Positions 58,801 through 64,000 of a DNA stretch of 64,000 bases are shown here, piece after piece. The stretch is from Rotaria macrura (taxonomy: Eukaryota > Rotifera > Eurotatoria > Philodinida > Philodinidae). A program made the translations under genes and the position numbers. The stretch covers positions 62,001-126,000 of the forward strand of contig OENT01000097.1 of NCBI GenBank assembly GCA_900239685.1, given 5' to 3'. The notes under the pieces are model-generated. The model was not told the origin of the DNA. It searched no databases and worked only from the letters and a program-made list of their open reading frames with translations. How positions within the stretch are numbered: position 1 is the first letter of the stretch; the number at the start of each line of letters is the position of its first letter.

Positions 58801-61800
58801 CTTCAAATCCTACTTAGCTAAAACCATTTCTGATGCACCCTTGGTGTATAGTCGATAACCATCATGACATTGAATAATCGTACTCATCATTTTTCGTGTA
58901 GAATTAAATGTATATACTTTGACTAAATTGTCTTCAGGAATTTTTCTACGAATTTCATCGTATGATCCACCCCATTTTTTTACTAGATCAAGCAAAGCAC
59001 ATTCTGTTTTATTGCCAATTTGTTTTGGTAAACCACCATCAGGTAGTTTCGATTCCTAAATATAAACTAAACTAAATGATTACGTCAAATAGTCATTCGT
59101 ACTTCTATTTTTGATGTGTAATTTGTATTCACTGATACTGATTCGAAAATAAGCGCTAATATATCTTGATGAATATCTTCGTGTTTTGGTACGTGCTCAT
59201 AATATTTTCCTACAACACAGACATTCATATATATATATGTATATATCTATATTAATCATTAACACACAAATCTTTAAAGTATTCTAGAGGAAGGAAGTAG
59301 ATGACTGCAACAGGAGTCATGCTCATAATATTGACCTACCAGTAATATAGCATTGTACAACTGTCATTCGATTGGTTGTTAATGTTCCTGTTTTATCTGA
59401 ACATATTGTTGATGCATTGCCCATAGTTTCACATGCATCTAAATGTCGAACAAGATTGTTGTCAGTCATCATTTTCTAGTGTAATGAAATAAAATAGTAA
59501 TCAAATTTTATGATCGTAGTATGTATACTAACTCGAACAGCATAGGCAAGAGCAAGTGTAACAGCCAATGGTAGACCTATAAGAATAAAACATAACTGAT
59601 TAATATTTCACTGTAACCATTCAATAGATGAATGAAACCTTCGGGCACTGACACAACTACAACGGTAATAGCTTGAATAAGAAATGAAATAAAATAGCTA
59701 ATATCGTTTGTTGTGCCTTTTCTATGTTGAATAGCATAATTGGTAATACAAAAACGAATGATTAAACAGATTAATGTTAAAGCAGCAGCAGTCATACCAA
59801 TATAACCAATATAAAGTGCTAATTGTGTTAGTTTTTCTTGTAGAACAGCTGAAATAGTTTCTATTGTAATTGAAATCATGAATTTTTTGTTTGTTTTACT
59901 TACATTTATGTTTACTGGTTACTGATTCATCTTCATTCTTTTCATCATGTTTGGCAGCTTCTTCTAAGTGGCCCGTCTTCTTGTCAGAATCTTGTTTCTC
60001 TTCGACTTTATTTTTATGAGTATGAGAAGCAATACGATCTATCGATGATAGTTTTTTTAGTATAACTCTATTTGGAATTTGTTTATTGGTTTCTGAATTT
60101 TTCTCTTGTCCATCATCACCGTTGGAGTTCTTGTCTTGTTCAACATTATTTGTATGTTGTGCTGATGATAATTTATGAATGTGTGGATTACTTGTTGTCG
60201 GTTGATGCGCTTCATTTTCTATATGCACAATTTGATTATGATTTTCATTTTCATTATGTTTCGATGTGTCTGGAGAAACCCGTTTCAATGATGATGATTT
60301 CACTTTTGGAGTTTTGTTCTTCTCATTCTTTTTCTTTTTCCTTTTCGAATCATCTTCAGCTGCACCAAGTAAACTCATTATTCTACCGACTTGTGAATTA
60401 AGGCCAACTCCTACGACAATCATACGGCCACTTCCTTCCATAACATGTGTACCTGATAATAATCCAGCATCGTCTTTCTCATTTTTCTTTATCAAATCCG
60501 TTTCTCCTAAACAAAAAATATGATCATGTTTACAATTAAGTGGAAATCTATTGAATACATGTAGCTGAAACTATTGATTTTTAGAGAAATTATTGCACTA
60601 TATTTGCTTTACAAACCACATTGTTTCACCTAAATTCGATTTCAGTCTCGAGAAATGTTGCAAGAAGTCGTACATCAATTATAATGAGATGTAATTGACG
60701 TATCATCTGTTATGATCTATGACAAGTGTTTGCTACGAGATGTGGGACGAATGCAGAATACACTATCATTATTCAATTAACAAGATGAACATTTTTTATA
60801 TAGACTAAGAATGCTCTTATATTATTCTACACATTGGCTGATTCTACGTCTGTAGTCGACGAAAGCAAAATTTTATTTACCGATAAGTCTTAACTAATCA
60901 CGTATATGAACGAAATTTTTTAGTTAAAAAAACCCTCATAGTAGAACATCAATGATTGGTGACTATAATAGTGAATGTTGTTTTTAAATGTTAGATTGAT
61001 CTTTGATGAAAGTACTTCTACATCAAGATTTATATAATTAATTTTTCTTGCAAACTGAGAGTATGCACGAAATTTTATCATTTTTAGCAGAAATCAATTG
61101 ATATAGTTCATCACTTATCCATTCAGACAAAACTCATTGGATAAACTTTAAAGATGACTCCGAAAGTCAAGGAGGATTAAGTTTGTTTTTCAAATCTTTA
61201 TTCTTAAAATATCAAGATCTTGTCCGATATTTCAATTAAAACGTTGAAACTCTATTCATGTCAAGAAAAAAATCGTCTCAGAAGACTCTACTTCACATTG
61301 CCTACGAGTCGATGATTGGAAAAATTCATCACTTAGCCATCGTATCAATTTTCAATTGAAGTTTCAAAATTTGATTATCTATACTTGACTACGAAATACC
61401 GAACACAAGTTTTTGTTAGAAAATTCGACATCATATCTCTAACTCGAAATTAGTGACCCTAAAATTCAAAGTATCGTGTATTTATATTATTATATTCTTC
61501 AAACAGTATTAAAATGAATATCGTCTCGATCTACAATGTATTCTATACATGAAATGATTCTTTTCAGAAGAGAACAGGAGCGATTGAAGTCGTTGCGCAT
61601 TTTTTTCTTTTTGAAATAATCTCAAAAAGAAACTCTATGTAACCATATTTGATTTGGACGGAAGTCTATTTTCAATATTTTAAGTCATGTTCGCCGACAT
61701 TTATAAGATATATATCAACATCGACGATTCAAACACTATTCTTCATAGATTAGCAATATGTTTACATTTTATATTTTATAAAAATTCAAATAAGTCTATA

Positions 61801-63411
61801 AACCTGTTATGGATGATTCATCAATTTTAAGATCGCTTGATTGAATAATTAAACCATCGGCAGGTAAAAGATCACCTGAAATAGACAAAAAGATATCAAC
61901 GATTCAAACACAAAAACTAATGTCATAAGTTATGAATCTCTCATGATATATTTACCATATTTAATGAAGCATACATCACCAACAACAAGTTCTGTGACAG
62001 GTATTTGTTGTACACGACTGTCTCGAACAACAGATGTTTGTTGATCTTTTTCGATTTTATTTTGTAATCCACGAAATTGACGTTCTTTCCGCCAATCATT
62101 GAATGCAGTTACAAATACAACGACAAGAACAGCAACGAGAATAGCTACACCTTCGATCCAATCAAGATTTGCTAAAATAAAATATTTCTTTCTAATTATT
62201 TCTATCAGATGAAACTAATTTTTGACTCTATACTGTATTGTTCGTAAATACGACAACATTATTTCACTTCGAATCTTTAAATAATGACTTTGTTCAATAT
62301 CGTATGATAGAGAAACGTATGCCATACATTTGAATATTCATTACACTTTCATTCTATTCTATTTTCATCGACGAAAAGAAACAAGAATCATGTTTTCATG
62401 ATATATGATATAGTTGGAATTCTTTAGTGAAACACGTTTTATCTCGATATGCAAACACTAAATGCTAATCGAGAATGTTTTTTTGTTCACTAGGTTAAGC
62501 TTGGTTAATATGAAAAGCTGACTTCATAATAACCTTTGACGTCAATAAGATCGTTCTTTTTTTTTTGCACTTTTAGTCAATGACATCTGCTGCGTTTTTA
62601 TCATTAATTTCACTACTATCTTTATTTCAAAAAGATTTATTCGCATCGGTAGAAAATTAGAACATCTAGACGTGATTTACGTTCGTTGATGTACCATAAA
62701 GATTGACGTTCATAGAAATTTTCTCATTGTTTCCGTTTCAATCTCAATCGGAACCATTCAAGATTAATTAGGTTTTATGTACTCATCGAGCATCGTATAC
62801 CTGAAGAAGAAGAAAGGCAACATTAAAAGACCAAGGTGAATGAGCACATAAAAATAAAGACCTATTACTAAGATCATTTAGTATAATCGATGAAAGTCAC
62901 TATTATCGCTACTGAAAAGATTTAATCGCATTTTATGTTTTTTAATCCACTTATTGAGACGTAGGTCAAGAAGATGAAATATCATGCTATGCTTACATTC
63001 ATGTTCATTATTGTTGATGTCTTCTCGAGGTGGTTTATAGAAAGAGAGACCAACCGAAACAACAGCGCATGTTAATAGTATAACCAACAACATATCATGA
63101 AGTGCATCCCAACATAATCTTAAAAATGATTTCATTGCTTTGGGTGGTATTTCGTTTTTTCCAAAGGCTATGCGACGTTGCTCAAGATCACATTGATTAT
63201 TGGAATCCAAGCCATTACTACTATGAACTTTTAATTTTTCTAATATTCCTGTAACACCATCATACTCCGATGATTGAAGTTTTTCCATTAAATCTTGTCC
63301 TCTTACATCCATAAGATCTTTAAGTTGATCAAGTGTTATATCAAACATTGACGAATCACCACCACCTACAACAGCTTGATCAGCTGTTGTTTTCTTTTTT
63401 AACAATGGCAT
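55836..63411 (-). CDS. Plasma-membrane Ca2+-transporting P-type ATPase (PMCA)
   Basis: Seventeen exons: 62997-63411, 61956-62171, 61804-61875, 59904-60506, 59639-59848, 59533-59576, 59340-59475, 59103-59209, 58814-59055, 58512-58743, 58270-58449, 58002-58196, 57423-57614, 56543-56983, 56381-56488, 56005-56319, 55836-55946. All junctions are GT/AG with compatible phases, giving 1272 residues. P-type hallmarks are PEGLP in helix 4, the phosphorylated D547 in DKTGT, the nucleotide-binding KGAS (from K673), TGDN, and GDGTNDGPA (866-874). [14 protein letters not shown] and [13 protein letters not shown] are PMCA signatures, not SERCA. The second cytosolic loop (exon 4) has about 150 extra residues, rich in Lys, Asn, His and Ser, between helix 3 and the phospholipid-sensitive region. 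The C-terminal exons end with a basic stretch ([13 protein letters not shown]) and [10 protein letters not shown], the likely calmodulin-binding, autoinhibitory segment. It exports Ca2+ from the cytosol, driven by ATP. A TTTAG acceptor abuts the ATG. Confidence 0.95.
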
Positions 63412-64000
63412 CTAAACAAAAAATAATTAGCACGATGTTCATTAGACATTCGATATAATTCAATGAAAAAGGAAAACATTCTGTGAAGAAACTATGCGAA
63501 CCAATAAATCCAATGACGAACACAAGTTATTTTCTATGATCGATTTTGAACTGAATTCCTTTTTTTTTTCTTTGTTTCATTCCTTTTATTCGAAAGAAGA
63601 CGTAAAAACCTTCGAAAGAAAGAAACAAAGATTACGTTTATTATTTACTTAGATTACGACTTTCTATTCCTCTTCGCCCTTTTCTCCTAAATTCATTGAA
63701 GGTATCACATGTCCATTTCGTCTGAGATCAGCATCTTCAAGTTCCTTTATTTAATTTTCTCTAAGGATAAACTCACTGTTCGACTTGTGTAATACAAAGA
63801 AACTCACAGCACTGATGAAAATATTTTTCAAAATATTATCTGGTATCTCTCTCTGCTACTAATTATGTTTACTGTCGGCATATAAGATTGTTTCTGGTTG
63901 GAAAAGACAGGCAAAGCGGGAATACTACTATTTCAAATTAACGAAGAAACAAATGATATGTATATGCTTCTCGTAAAATTGTGAAGCAGTATATAGTAGG
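63412..64000. other. Upstream region / 5' UTR intron of the Ca2+-ATPase gene
   Basis: On the minus strand the sequence ATTTTTTGTTTAG lies immediately before the ATG, which is a good splice acceptor. The 5' UTR is therefore either spliced from an upstream exon, perhaps within or beyond this stretch, or capped by trans-splicing. No other feature is seen up to the window edge. Confidence 0.45.

Overview
The window looks like nuclear DNA of a small metazoan, most likely a bdelloid rotifer. It is AT-rich, with short GT-AG introns (mostly 45-275 bp), and ordinary animal genes: cytosolic HSP90, a plasma-membrane Ca2+-ATPase, a myosin essential light chain and an NmrA-like oxidoreductase. These sit beside a very large intronless gene of bacterial flavour (SecA-type ATPase plus von Willebrand A) and an RNF213-like gene. 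The taxon is inferred from gene content and architecture, not from a marker sequence.

Layout. 1-8029 (minus) is the 5' part of an RNF213-like gene that runs off the left edge. A 1.07-kb transposon sits inside its exon 2, and two further elements with the same CCCAGG/CCTGGG ends lie in its long intron 1. 9439-16486 is a composite mobile block: a 7.0-kb hAT-like element with an 8-bp target duplication, full of nested inverted-repeat elements and a 21-bp minisatellite. 17509-26551 (plus) is a roughly 9-kb intronless gene in two abutting reading frames: Ulp1-like protease remnant, P-loop GTPase, long helical region, SecA-type motor, VWA domain. A single-base frameshift separates the halves. 30436-33185 (minus) is HSP90 in six exons. 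37323-38044 (minus) is a small two-pass membrane protein, also with a one-base frameshift. 40023-40575 may hold a small secreted cysteine-containing peptide gene. 44962-45543 (minus) is an uncharacterised hydrophilic protein. 46767-47329 (minus) is the myosin light chain, 52129-53280 (minus) the NmrA-like protein, and 55836-63411 (minus) a 17-exon plasma-membrane Ca2+-ATPase.

The right half (30-64 kb) is ordinary housekeeping and muscle/Ca2+ gene territory with long AT-rich spacers. The left half (1-29 kb) is accessory in character: fast-evolving giant proteins next to transposons. The strongest candidate for something undescribed is the pseudo-protease/GTPase/SecA/VWA gene. Two bases are unresolved (N at 3597 and 13868), and both probable frameshifts lie in short homopolymers, so assembly error must be considered. 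Exon boundaries were worked out by hand from phase-compatible GT/AG sites and family alignment recalled from knowledge; no search was run.
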